From Actinomycetes bacterium (GTDB taxonomy: Bacteria > Actinomycetota > Actinomycetes > Propionibacteriales > Propionibacteriaceae): DNA of 64,000 nucleotides. Below, one piece after another: positions 43,222 to 52,022 of this stretch. The stretch's first letter is position 1. The number at the start of each line of letters is the position of its first letter. Below the pieces are notes generated by a model, which saw nothing but the letters and a program-made list of their open reading frames with translations, searched no databases and was not told the DNA's origin. A program made the position numbers and the translations under genes. The stretch is taken from NCBI GenBank assembly GCA_023392635.1, contig JAEVYS010000062.1:1-64000 (forward strand), in the 5' to 3' direction.

Positions 43222-43266
43222 ATGAGGCGTGCTCAGCTTGCAGGTACCTACCTGAGACGGTCCTGA
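43222..43266 (+). CDS. Leader peptide overlapping the ANTAR gene start
   Basis: A 14-residue frame, MRRAQLAGTYLRRS, is preceded by GAGGGAGGTC, one of the best ribosome-binding sites in the area. Its stop overlaps the ATG of the ANTAR gene as TGATG, and that gene has no good site of its own. This fits translational coupling. The peptide itself need not have a function. Confidence 0.6.
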   Translation: MRRAQLAGTYLRRS

Positions 43267-44336
43267 TGCCCGCCATCTCGAGCGATGAAGGACGGGAATG
43301 GGCGGCGGACAAGCGCGACTTCATTGCCGACTCCCGCGATGACATCGCCGACGGGCGGGAGGCGACCGCCGACAAGCGCGAGGCGACCGCGAACCACCGC
43401 GAGTCCGAACTGGACGCTTGGGAGAGACGGCTGGAGGCGCTCGCCGCGGAGTTCAGGTCGCGGACGGGCGAGCGGGACGCCACGAAGCGGGCCCGCGCCA
43501 ACCGGGGAGCGGGCGACGCCCGCGAAGCCGACCGGAGCGATCGCATCGCCGCCGGTCATGACCGAGACGAAGCGAACGTGCGCCGGGCCGAGGCCGGCCA
43601 GCGACGACGGGAGAACAACTCCTCGGCGCTGGCGTTCGCTTTCGCCACCATCGCCGAACAGCTGTACCAGGCGGAAGACTACAGCGATGCCCTCTCCCGG
43701 ATCGCTCGAGTTGCCGTGGAAACCGTGGCCGGCTGCAACTCGGCCAGCATCACTTTGCGGCAGGAGGACGGCTATTTAACCGCTGCAACCACCAGCATGG
43801 ATGCCACCGCCGTCGATCAGGCTCAGTACAACGCCGGGGAGGGGCCCTGTCTCGACGCCATCAACGTGCCGCTGGTGCACGCACCCGCCTTCCCCGACGA
43901 CCGCTGGCCCGTCCTCGGGGCCCAGCCCACCGTGCACGGGGTGCACTCGTCGGTCTCCTACCAGCTCCGTGACGCGTCAGGTAGCGCTGGCGCCGGATCA
44001 CTCAACGCCTACGCAGTCCGGACCAACGTATTCGACGAAGCCGCGCAGCACATCGGGCTCGTCCTTGCCGTCCATGCCTCTCTCGCCGCACGAGCGGTCG
44101 GTGACCGCGCCGCCCTCACCGGACTCAAGGCCGATTTCCAGGCAGCATTATCGTCACGCGAAGTCATCGGCGAAGCCAAGGGCATCCTCATCGAACGCCT
44201 GCGGATAACCCCCGAAAAGGCCTTCGAGATCCTGCGCACGACCTCACAACGGCTCAATGTCAAACTACGTGAGCTCGCCCTCACTCTCACTGAAACCGGA
44301 GAGTTCAACCCTCCGGATGATCGCCTCCCCAACTGA
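43266..44336 (+). CDS. Heptad-rich GAF-ANTAR regulator
   Basis: The N-terminal 50 residues of this 356-residue protein carry repeats such as ADKRDFIADSRDDIADGRE, the same coiled-coil type as in the 36063 gene. A GAF domain follows (about 130-280, YNAGEGPCLDAI), then ANTAR (SREVIGEAKGILIERLR). It is expected to be a cytosolic sensor that controls antitermination. Translation is probably coupled to the 14-codon leader frame. Its last 70 residues align with those of the 34966-36063 protein, so the two are paralogues. Confidence 0.85.
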   Translation: MPAISSDEGREWAADKRDFIADSRDDIADGREATADKREATANHRESELDAWERRLEALAAEFRSRTGERDATKRARANRGAGDAREADRSDRIAAGHDRDEANVRRAEAGQRRRENNSSALAFAFATIAEQLYQAEDYSDALSRIARVAVETVAGCNSASITLRQEDGYLTAATTSMDATAVDQAQYNAGEGPCLDAINVPLVHAPAFPDDRWPVLGAQPTVHGVHSSVSYQLRDASGSAGAGSLNAYAVRTNVFDEAAQHIGLVLAVHASLAARAVGDRAALTGLKADFQAALSSREVIGEAKGILIERLRITPEKAFEILRTTSQRLNVKLRELALTLTETGEFNPPDDRLPN

Positions 44337-44361
44337 CTGGCTCTCTTCAAGGCGCGGCGCG

Positions 44362-47100
44362 CTACAGGGAAAGGTCCTCGGCGTGAGGATCCCCGCCGAC
44401 CGACCCCCAGAGGTGTCGGATGGTCGCAATTCGGTAGAGGTCCCCGGCTTGGCTCTCCACGGTGAGGAACACATCGAAGGTGGATGAGAAATACTGATCG
44501 CGTTCCCGACTGACGGCTGCAAGGCCGAGGTAGCTACCGTGAGGAGCCTTCGCACCGAAGTTCCAGTCCTCGGCCCACCACGCGGACTCAGCGAGGAGCG
44601 CGGGGCTGTCGGCACCACCGGGGACCGACCTAACGGCGTAGAGCACGACCTTGCCAGTCCGGTGCAAGCTGGCCAACGCGGGCCCGCCAGGAAGCTGTGA
44701 GAGTTGTGCCGGGCCGAATCCGACCCAGGGCGACCACGCGCCGAGCGCAGCGTCGTATTCGCACCGGACGAGTTGACCCGTGTCCTGGCCGACGAGAAGC
44801 AGGCGGCCCGGTTCCGGTGACGTCACTGTGATTCCGGCGGACGGGGCCACCACGGGACTCGCCACCTGCGGAAGGAACTCCCAGCCGTGCCAGCCTGAGA
44901 CGGACTCGGCCCAAATGTGCATCAACTGGCCCGCGCGTCCACGCCCGAACACGTCGATCCGGCCAGGCGACCAGCTCGTCGCGCCGGGCGCGGAGGCCGG
45001 GTCAAGGTCGCCACCGAGGTTCACCCAGGACCCCCAGCCGTCCGTGGGGTGGTGGTGCAGCCAGTGCAGGGTCCCATCCGCCGCGATCTCGAACACGTTC
45101 AGGTCACCCTCACCAGCCGAGCACGCGGCCACACCAACAGGCGCCTCACCTGAGATGAGTTCGGCACCGCCGATCGACTCCCACACCCCCAGCGGTTGAT
45201 GGGCGTCCGCCCAGGTGTGCAGCACACCGGTGGAAGTCGTACAGAAGAGATCGAGCCGGTCACTTCCCCAGGAACACACCGCGAGCCCGGGCCCGACGGC
45301 AGCCGTTCCGACGTCGTAGTGCTCCAGCTGAGCGTCGGCATAGGGCGCCGGTTCAAAGGTGGGCGTGGCGAACCCGGGTGTGATCATCGCCATGGACGCG
45401 GCGGAGCCCGCCTGGGCGTCGACCCCGAAGCCGTGTCTGGCGAACGCGACCCACGCCGACGCTTCGTGACTGTCGAGTTGCGTCCGGCTCCATCCGCACC
45501 CGACGCCGAGGTCGTGCAACGCGTGGAGGACCGCGTCTCGCGCTTGGAGGAAGGTCGGAGTGACCGGTGTGGCCTTGAGGGCGTCGAGCACGACTTGCAG
45601 CGCCACTGGTGTGGTGAGGGCGCGCGCGAGGTCCATCAGAGCAGCCGCCCACGGCTCACCGTTGTCGTGAGGATCGCCGTAGCTGCCGAAGACATTCGTG
45701 TTCTGCGAGTCGTACCTCTGCGACCGAATCCCCGTGGGCGGCCGGCACCAGCCGGCCACCGTCGTGGCGCCCGACATCGCGCACCCGAAGAAGTCGGCCC
45801 AGCCCTCGTTGAGAGCGTCGGACTGGTCGGGAACCAGCGCCCCTGAGCTACCGCTGCCTCCTATCAATCGTTGCGCCACGCCGTGGGTGTACTCGTGAAT
45901 GACGACGGTCGCATCCAGCGAGGTGTGCCGTCCCGTCACCTGGTCAGGACCGAGAGTGAGGGACGGCGAGCTGCCTTGTGCTGGGGTCCGCATTGTGGCA
46001 GTGCCCAGGAACCATGAGGCGACCAGGGAGATGTCAACGGGATCGGCCAAGGGCGGGTTGGCCTCGAAGTTGCCGTCTCCACGCCTGAATCCGAGCGCCC
46101 AGAAGTAGTCATGCGCAAAGTTGACCGAAAACCAGGCAGTGACCCGCTGCCGATCCTCGACCAGAACCGTCGGGAACGTGAGTTCCCCCCGCACAATCTC
46201 GAGGCTGGTCCCCTGATCACCGGGGCCGGACACAGTCGCGTACTTGGGCAGCAGGAACGGCACGTCCTTGTACCACTCCTCCGGGAATCCCTCCGGGATC
46301 ACCACACAATCCGGAACAGGGAAGCGGGAACGGGGCTGAGGGAAATCGTGACGTGACGGGGGCGAGTCCGGGTCGGGGAACGACATCTGCGCATACCCCG
46401 TGCCACTGGGGGTGGTGTTGGCGGCCCAGAGCACCTCCGCGTCATGCGCGTCGACCAGTACGAGGAGGTCCCGGGACGGGTCGGGCACCACCACGCAGAC
46501 CTGCCAGGCAAGCTTCAGCCGAGGACCCTGCTCGAAGTATCTCAACATCGCCACGATGGATCGACTGAGACCGTGCCCGGTCAAGGTGGTCCGGGAGTCC
46601 GGCCCGACGGGGCCCTCAGCTACGTCGGCCGGTCCAATCCCGCCCGTCAACTGACGCACCTGCTGGTCCAGATCGGCCTGACCGGCGAGGTACTTGGTGG
46701 CGATGAGCACTGCCTCCTCAACCGCAAGCGTGGGCGACGAATCCGCCGCCTCCTCCCACCAAACGAGCGACCCGGCGATCGACAGGGGCAGGCCGTTCGG
46801 ACCGATCCGCAGAGTCACTTCAGCCTGAAAGACAGGGATGTCCTTCATCAGCTGCGTGAGTCGAGCAACCCCGATGCCGGTACTTGTCCACCGCTGTGGC
46901 GCGTAGTCCGACGGTGACATCGATGATGCGTCTGGAAGCCGGGGCGACAGACGCTCCTGCGCGAACCGCATCGCGGCGGAGGACGGAGACTCCACCCGTT
47001 CCTGGGAGGGGCCAGCCGTGCCGAGGCTGGATCCCACCACCCGACGGGCCACGAAGTCCCCTGCGGCGACGCGCAACCGTGAGTCGAACAGGACGGGCAT
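44362..47100 (-). CDS. M36-type (fungalysin-like) metalloprotease with lectin-like propeller
   Basis: In this 912-residue protein the zinc site is HEYTH (His402, Glu403, His406) with the third ligand Glu432 in NEGWADFFG. This spacing and the TSLDATVVIHEYTHGVAQRL context fit M36. The N-terminal ~350 residues resemble an FTP propeptide. From about residue 600 a PLL-like beta-propeller occurs (SWGSDRLDLF, GSWVNLGGDLDPA, SWSPGRIDVFGRG), a module that often binds glycans. The start at 47100 has GGAAGGAG, but the N-terminus (MPVLFDSRLRVA) has no recognisable signal peptide, which is odd for this family. Confidence 0.85.
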   Translation of the reverse strand: MPVLFDSRLRVAAGDFVARRVVGSSLGTAGPSQERVESPSSAAMRFAQERLSPRLPDASSMSPSDYAPQRWTSTGIGVARLTQLMKDIPVFQAEVTLRIGPNGLPLSIAGSLVWWEEAADSSPTLAVEEAVLIATKYLAGQADLDQQVRQLTGGIGPADVAEGPVGPDSRTTLTGHGLSRSIVAMLRYFEQGPRLKLAWQVCVVVPDPSRDLLVLVDAHDAEVLWAANTTPSGTGYAQMSFPDPDSPPSRHDFPQPRSRFPVPDCVVIPEGFPEEWYKDVPFLLPKYATVSGPGDQGTSLEIVRGELTFPTVLVEDRQRVTAWFSVNFAHDYFWALGFRRGDGNFEANPPLADPVDISLVASWFLGTATMRTPAQGSSPSLTLGPDQVTGRHTSLDATVVIHEYTHGVAQRLIGGSGSSGALVPDQSDALNEGWADFFGCAMSGATTVAGWCRPPTGIRSQRYDSQNTNVFGSYGDPHDNGEPWAAALMDLARALTTPVALQVVLDALKATPVTPTFLQARDAVLHALHDLGVGCGWSRTQLDSHEASAWVAFARHGFGVDAQAGSAASMAMITPGFATPTFEPAPYADAQLEHYDVGTAAVGPGLAVCSWGSDRLDLFCTTSTGVLHTWADAHQPLGVWESIGGAELISGEAPVGVAACSAGEGDLNVFEIAADGTLHWLHHHPTDGWGSWVNLGGDLDPASAPGATSWSPGRIDVFGRGRAGQLMHIWAESVSGWHGWEFLPQVASPVVAPSAGITVTSPEPGRLLLVGQDTGQLVRCEYDAALGAWSPWVGFGPAQLSQLPGGPALASLHRTGKVVLYAVRSVPGGADSPALLAESAWWAEDWNFGAKAPHGSYLGLAAVSRERDQYFSSTFDVFLTVESQAGDLYRIATIRHLWGSVGGDPHAEDLSL

Positions 47101-47267
47101 GGCTCTCCTTCCAAGGCACGATCGACGCTCCTGATCCGGCTTACGGCTGCTTGCCCCTCGGGGTGCCGTCCGATCGACCGCCGAGGACATCGAGCCCGGC
47201 ATCCGCATCCTGCGTAAGGGACAGCCCTGAGGGAGGCGGCCGAAAGCCTTCTCGGAGTTCCGCTGCT

Positions 47268-47302
47268 CGGGCACGGCCCCGGTGTTCCAGGGGCCGTGCC
47301 CG
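47268..47302. terminator. Perfect 13-bp stem terminator
   Basis: CGGGCACGGCCCC, a nine-base loop, GGGGCCGTGCCCG. It lies downstream of the ScyD-like gene on the minus strand and before the protease start. There is no U tract, as is often the case in GC-rich genomes. Confidence 0.8.
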
Positions 47303-47337
47303 GCGTCGGAGATATATGCGGCGTGGACGTAGCAGTG

Positions 47338-48459
47338 CTACACGGTGACCTTCATCAGCTGCCCCACGCCGGCAGCCACGGAGCCGGTCGCGTAGTACAG
47401 CGTGTGCCCGTCGCGGCTGAGCGCGATCCCGGAGGGCGCGAACACATTGGGAACGACCGTCGAGACCACGCCGCCCGCGCTCACGTGGAAGACGGAGCCC
47501 GGGGTGCCGAGGAAGAACGAGATCTGGTCGGTGGCGTAGAAGCCGCCGTGACCGTCACTGGTACACCCCCCGATGCTCACGAAGTGGTCCCCGCTGAGTG
47601 AAACTCGATTGGCGGCGGTCATGTCCGAGCCGGTGTAGCGGAAGACGACCCCGTTGAGCGTGCCGACCCAGTAGCGGCCATCACCGGCGTCCGCCACGCA
47701 GGTCGGGACGGCGTCGCTGAGGAACATCCCCTGCACCGTCGGGACGAGCGATGGATCCGCCAGCCTGCCGTTCTTCTTCACCATCGTGATGCTGTTGGCG
47801 CCCGCATCGGCGACAAGGACACCACGGGGGGTGGCCAGGATCCCGTACGGGTTGGAGTCCTGCACGTTGTCGGGCGGATCTGCCAGGTGGCCGGCCGTCC
47901 AGTCGTAGTCGAAGTCACCGACATCGGCTACGTCGCGCGTATGGCCGGACGGAGTGACCTTGATCAGGTGGCCGAGAGTGGCTCGAGCGGCGGCAGCCAG
48001 AGGCCCGGTCGCCGACGGCGGGACGACGTTCGAGGACAGCCCCATGATCGCGTAGACCGTCGATCCCGACGTCGAGAGCCCGGCTACCCCCAGGGCGGAC
48101 GAGCCGTCCTTGCCGGCGGCCGAGACGAGTCCGCGCACCACCACCCGATGGTGCCCGGTGGACGGACGGTACGCCTGGATCTGCCCGGTGCGCCCGAGGT
48201 AGAGCGGCCCCTCGGGGCCCTCCCCGAGAAGCACGCTGCCGCCGGACCCGGCTTCGGCGACGTAGACGTCGCCATTGGCTGCGACGGCCACACCGCGCGG
48301 ATTGTCCAGCCCTCCCAGCAACTCCACCGGGGTACCCGGCGTTGCCTGGGCGACCACCGACGATGCGGAGAACGGAGCGATCAGTGCGGTGACAGCGACC
48401 GCGACCCCGGCTGAGATCCGGAACCGACGGTGTGATGAAGAGCGGGAACTGCTGAACAT
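47338..48459 (-). CDS. Secreted ScyD/ScyE-like propeller protein
   Basis: This 373-residue protein has a signal peptide (about 1-38, ending VVAQA), then an NHL/SMP-30-like beta-propeller with GGLDNPRGVAVAANGDVYVAEAG-type repeats (shortened here) and SGIALSRDGHTLYYATG near the C-terminus. These match the ScyD/ScyE family, whose members are exported proteins with no settled activity outside cyanobacterial pigment clusters. AGGGAGG precedes the ATG. Transcription runs toward the 13-bp terminator and the protease gene. Confidence 0.88.
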   Translation of the reverse strand: MFSSSRSSSHRRFRISAGVAVAVTALIAPFSASSVVAQATPGTPVELLGGLDNPRGVAVAANGDVYVAEAGSGGSVLLGEGPEGPLYLGRTGQIQAYRPSTGHHRVVVRGLVSAAGKDGSSALGVAGLSTSGSTVYAIMGLSSNVVPPSATGPLAAAARATLGHLIKVTPSGHTRDVADVGDFDYDWTAGHLADPPDNVQDSNPYGILATPRGVLVADAGANSITMVKKNGRLADPSLVPTVQGMFLSDAVPTCVADAGDGRYWVGTLNGVVFRYTGSDMTAANRVSLSGDHFVSIGGCTSDGHGGFYATDQISFFLGTPGSVFHVSAGGVVSTVVPNVFAPSGIALSRDGHTLYYATGSVAAGVGQLMKVTV

Positions 48460-48815
48460 GTCGCCTCCCTTGCGCTAGCGCCTGCCCCTCGGGAAACTCC
48501 AGCAGGGACCGTCAAGTCGCTCCTTCGCGGCCGGGCAGCAAACCCTGCAGTCAACCCCGACGCACGCTACCCCCGCTCCGGCGGAGGGGCTATTGGTAGG
48601 AAGGTCCATCAGTCGGAGGGTCCGGCGCCGCCTCCAGAGCTGAAGTCCGCGTGCAACGGTGGGGGCTGGACCCCGCGTGATGTCCCCCATCCAGCCCCCG
48701 AACCAGCCCCTCCGGATCGGAACCATTACTCAACTCGTCCGGGCAGGCACCCGAATGCCTGGTGTGGCAATTCCTGCCGTCGCAAAAGCGTCCAGTTCAG
48801 GCCTAGGCTCGCCCC

Positions 48816-49337
48816 ATGACCGAGGTCAGGAGCTCGCCCACGGCCCACGAGCAACTGGCGGCGATAGCGAGCCTGAGCACTGTCCTCGATGAGCGCGCCA
48901 TCGATTTCTGGCTGTTCGGCGGCTGGGCGGTCGACTTCTGGGTTGGAACCATCACGCGGCAGCACGACGACATCGATGTAGTCGCCTGGCGCGGCGACTA
49001 CGACGCCATCGAGGCGGCGCTCGATGCTGTTGGCTGGCGACACATCCGGTCGCCCGAGGATGTGGTGGGAACCCGGTACATGCTGGGTTCGGCAGAGGTC
49101 GAGTTCACCTTTGTGGAGCCTGATTCGGAGGGAGCCATCGTGGTCCCGATTCCGGGTCACCCGGTCGTGTGGACGAACGAGCCGTTCGGGAACGAGCGCC
49201 GTGAACTCCTGGGTGTCACCACCCGCACCATCCCGCTGGCCCTGCTCAAGAACGGCAAGTCCCTGCCGCGGGAAAGCGATGTCGAAGGCTCGAAGGACCG
49301 CGCGGACTTCCAGGCATTGGCACAGATCGACAGTTGA
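48816..49337 (+). CDS. Nucleotidyltransferase of the ANT/Lin type
   Basis: This 173-residue protein has the active-site segment FGGWAVDFWVG, then TRQHDDIDVV (DxD pair), typical of small aminoglycoside or lincosamide nucleotidyltransferases and of uncharacterised homologues. It would transfer a nucleotidyl group to a hydroxyl of a small molecule. The promoter region is AT-poor and no clear ribosome-binding site precedes the ATG. Resistance activity cannot be inferred from sequence alone. Confidence 0.75.
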   Translation: MTEVRSSPTAHEQLAAIASLSTVLDERAIDFWLFGGWAVDFWVGTITRQHDDIDVVAWRGDYDAIEAALDAVGWRHIRSPEDVVGTRYMLGSAEVEFTFVEPDSEGAIVVPIPGHPVVWTNEPFGNERRELLGVTTRTIPLALLKNGKSLPRESDVEGSKDRADFQALAQIDS

Positions 49338-49571
49338 GTTCAGTCGCGGGTGAAGGGGCGTCTGAGCCCCACGACCAGCGGCGTCGTGTGGTACTTCGGC
49401 TGATCTCCGCCGTTCCGCTGTCCTCGGCATAAGCGGTCTTTGCCCGCATGTGCCCGACCATCGCTCACACCATGGTCGAGGTGCACCCGCAGACAACGTC
49501 GTGCGCGCCAGCCTTGATCACGTCCTGCGTGGTTCCCGTTCCGCAGGGCCTCACGCGGGCGCGGCTCCGAC

Positions 49572-50219
49572 TCATGACAGGGTCGGCTCCGCGCCGGTCT
49601 CGACCACACGGGCAGCGATATCAACCAGTTTGATGTTGCGGTTCTGGCTGGCCGTGCGTAGACGGGTGAAGGCTTCCGAAGGGTTCAGCTTGTGGCGCTC
49701 CATCATGATTCCGACGGCCTGTCCGATGGTTTGGTGGTTGCGGATCGCCGCACGCAACTGTTCGATGCGCAGCGCCGCCTTGTCGAGGGCCACCACCCGG
49801 TCGACGGCCAGCGCGAACGCTTGGGCGAGCAGGTCCGCGACGACCAGTTCGTCGACCAGAATGCGGCGCGGCTCGGGGAACTGGATCCAGGCACGGCAAT
49901 CACCTGTTGCCGACTGCGGCGCCAGAAGCAGGCCGGGGCTCTCGAGCACGACCTCGTCGCTCGGGTTCCCGGCGAGGCCGACGCTCACCGCCTTGTCCAG
50001 CTCGTGCCGCTCGGTCGCCCCGGCGCCCGCGATGAGGTGGTCGGTGACGTCTACGGTGAGCTGGATCGTGCAGTCGCCCCCGAAGAGCAGCGCGAACCCG
50101 TACTCGGCCACCCCGATGAGCGTGGTGAGGTCCTCCAGCCCGGTGAAGTCCCGGCTGACCTGGGCGGCCGACGCCCTCCGTGCGGTCGCCGCAGCGTTCT
50201 CGTCCTGCTGCATGGTCAT
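49572..50219 (-). CDS. ANTAR-domain regulator
   Basis: This 215-residue protein has a GAF-like N-terminal domain (about 25-140, EYGFALLFGGDCTIQLTVD) followed by ANTAR (NHQTIGQAVGIMMERHKL, ASQNRNIKL). A cysteine lies in the sensor domain. The ATG at 50219 (or 50213) follows GAGGAGGCG. A 10-bp hexaloop hairpin lies 81-114 bases upstream, in the leader, matching the one before the 36063 ANTAR gene. It converges with the nucleotidyltransferase gene. Confidence 0.85.
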   Translation of the reverse strand: MTMQQDENAAATARRASAAQVSRDFTGLEDLTTLIGVAEYGFALLFGGDCTIQLTVDVTDHLIAGAGATERHELDKAVSVGLAGNPSDEVVLESPGLLLAPQSATGDCRAWIQFPEPRRILVDELVVADLLAQAFALAVDRVVALDKAALRIEQLRAAIRNHQTIGQAVGIMMERHKLNPSEAFTRLRTASQNRNIKLVDIAARVVETGAEPTLS

Positions 50220-50637
50220 CGCCTCCTCGCGCCGCCCCTGGCGGCACTGTGGAGCGTAGTGCCTCCGTCTCGTTTCCGACGGTCATGCAGGAACGCGGGC
50301 GGTGTGCCGGCTGTTTGGTCAACCGGCACACCTCGACCGGCGAATGCCCGGGCAAACGACGGGCGTATGCGTACCGTACCCAGCCCTGCCCGGTTCAGCC
50401 ACCAACCAGCACAGTGGCGGGTTGTCCCTTGTCAGCGCGATACCAAGGTCGCGCCGCGGGGGCTGACCAAATGCAGTACCAAGCGACTGCCCCGATCTGG
50501 AAAAACCCGCGCGACCTCCGCGACTGTGGCTGTACAGCACGTCATCCGCCGAGGGGGAGGACCAGCGTGACCGCCATCACCCCACCTGCCATGCCGCACG
50601 TGTCAGCACCACCGACCACCGGAAGGAGTTGACCGGC
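50220..50637. other. Divergent intergenic region, 418 bases
   Basis: It holds the hexaloop hairpin, a small GCCGCC/GGCGGC hairpin next to the ANTAR ribosome-binding site (50231-50245), and about 300 bases in which I see no gene. Two TACCAAG strings (50442 and 50481) may be part of the oxidoreductase promoter. Confidence 0.5.
50300..50333 (-). promoter_or_regulatory. Hexaloop hairpin in the ANTAR mRNA leader (copy B)
   Basis: On the minus strand: GGTGTGCCGGTTG, loop ACCAAA, CAGCCGGCACACC. The stem is perfect over ten base pairs, with three more inner pairs (one U-G). The loop has A at position 1 but A, not G, at position 4. It aligns with 36201-36234 at 29 of 34 bases. Confidence 0.6.
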
Positions 50638-52014
50638 ATGCGACCCTCGACGTCCCAGGACGCCGCCGGCCCGGCTCCGGCGTCGCCGGCCGGCGGGCAC
50701 ATCTTCCTTCCCGGCGATCCCGGCTACGACCGCGCACGAGCGGCCTGGAACCTCGCCGTCGACCAGCACCCGGCCGCCGTGGTGCTGCCGACCAGCGCGG
50801 CCGAGGTTGTGGGCGCCGTCCGCACCGCCGCCGCCCAGGGCCTGCGGGTGGTGCCCCAGGGCACCGGCCACGGGGCGGCGCCATTGGTCGGACGCGTGGA
50901 CGACGCCCTCCTGCTGCGCCTGTCGCGACTCACCGGCGTCACGATCGATCCGGAGCGCCGGATCGCCCGCGTGCTCGGCGCCACGCCGTGGCACCAGGTC
51001 GTCCGTGCGGCCTCCGCCCACGGCCTCGCCAGCCTGCACGGCAGCGGTCCGGACGTCGGCGTGGTCGGCTACACGCTGGGCGGTGGCCTCTCCTGGTTCG
51101 CACGCCAGCACGGACTGGCCTGCAACGCGGTGACGGCGATCGAGGTCGTCCGGGCCGACGGCCGGCTCGTGCGGGTGCACGCAGGCAGTTCCCCGGAACT
51201 CTTCTGGGGCCTGCGCGGTGGTGGGGGCAACTTCGGCGTGGTCACGGCGATCGAGTTCGGGCTGCTGCCCTTCGACGACGTGTTCGCCGGCGTCATGGTG
51301 TGGGACGCGGCACGGGCCGGCCAGGTGTGCCGCGCCTGGGCGGAGTGGACCCATGAGGTCGGCAAGCAGGTCACCACCTCACTGCGCCTGCTCGGACGCA
51401 CCGACCTCACCGGCCGGCACCAGCTGTTCCCCGGCCGCCAGGTCGTTGTGATCGACGGTGCCGTGCTCGCCCGGGACGAGCGGGCGGCCGAACTGATCGC
51501 ACCGTTGCGCGCGCTCCGGCCCGAGGTCGACACGTTCACCCGCATGCCGTCTCGCGACCTGCCCGGCATGCACTTCGACCCGCAGCTCCCCACCTCCACG
51601 GTCTCGGAGCACCTGCTGATGGACGACTTCGACACCCGCGCCGCCGACACGCTGGTGGAGATCGCGGGGCTCACCTCCCAGACGTCCCTGCTCAGCGCGG
51701 AGATCCGTCACCTCGGGGGAGCCGCCGGCCGACCGGACCCTTACGGCGGTGCCCTGGACCACGTGCCGGGCAGCTATGCAGGCTACTTCCTCGCCGGCGC
51801 GTCGACGCCCGAGGTGGCCGCGCGCGGACGCGCCGACGCCGCGAAGGCGGTCGACGCCCTCAACGCCTGGTCGAACGGTCGCCGGTTCCTCAACTTCACC
51901 GACAAGGCCGTCGACCCGGCATCCGCGTTCTCTCCGCAGACACTCGCACGCCTGCGCCAGCTGCGCAGCCAGGTGGACCCGGACGGGCTGATCGTCGGCA
52001 ACCACGAGCTCTGA
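50638..52014 (+). CDS. FAD-linked oxidoreductase (BBE/PCMH type)
   Basis: This 458-residue protein has a PCMH FAD-binding domain: PTSAAEVVGAVRTAA, QGTGHGAAP and GYTLGGGLSWFARQHGL, with the flavin-contact GGGGNFGVVTAIEF. A BBE-like C-terminal segment has GRRFLNFTDKA. Some members link FAD covalently through a histidine and cysteine; the histidine in GTGHGA is present. There is no signal peptide. GGAAGGAG precedes the ATG at 50638. It oxidises an unknown alcohol or sugar. Confidence 0.88.
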   Translation: MRPSTSQDAAGPAPASPAGGHIFLPGDPGYDRARAAWNLAVDQHPAAVVLPTSAAEVVGAVRTAAAQGLRVVPQGTGHGAAPLVGRVDDALLLRLSRLTGVTIDPERRIARVLGATPWHQVVRAASAHGLASLHGSGPDVGVVGYTLGGGLSWFARQHGLACNAVTAIEVVRADGRLVRVHAGSSPELFWGLRGGGGNFGVVTAIEFGLLPFDDVFAGVMVWDAARAGQVCRAWAEWTHEVGKQVTTSLRLLGRTDLTGRHQLFPGRQVVVIDGAVLARDERAAELIAPLRALRPEVDTFTRMPSRDLPGMHFDPQLPTSTVSEHLLMDDFDTRAADTLVEIAGLTSQTSLLSAEIRHLGGAAGRPDPYGGALDHVPGSYAGYFLAGASTPEVAARGRADAAKAVDALNAWSNGRRFLNFTDKAVDPASAFSPQTLARLRQLRSQVDPDGLIVGNHEL

Positions 52015-52022
52015 ACCGCGGC

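Noticed and set aside
48816..49337. Nucleotidyltransferase as an antibiotic-resistance gene
   Set aside because: The fold matches, but many chromosomal homologues have no resistance role, and there is no mobile-element context.
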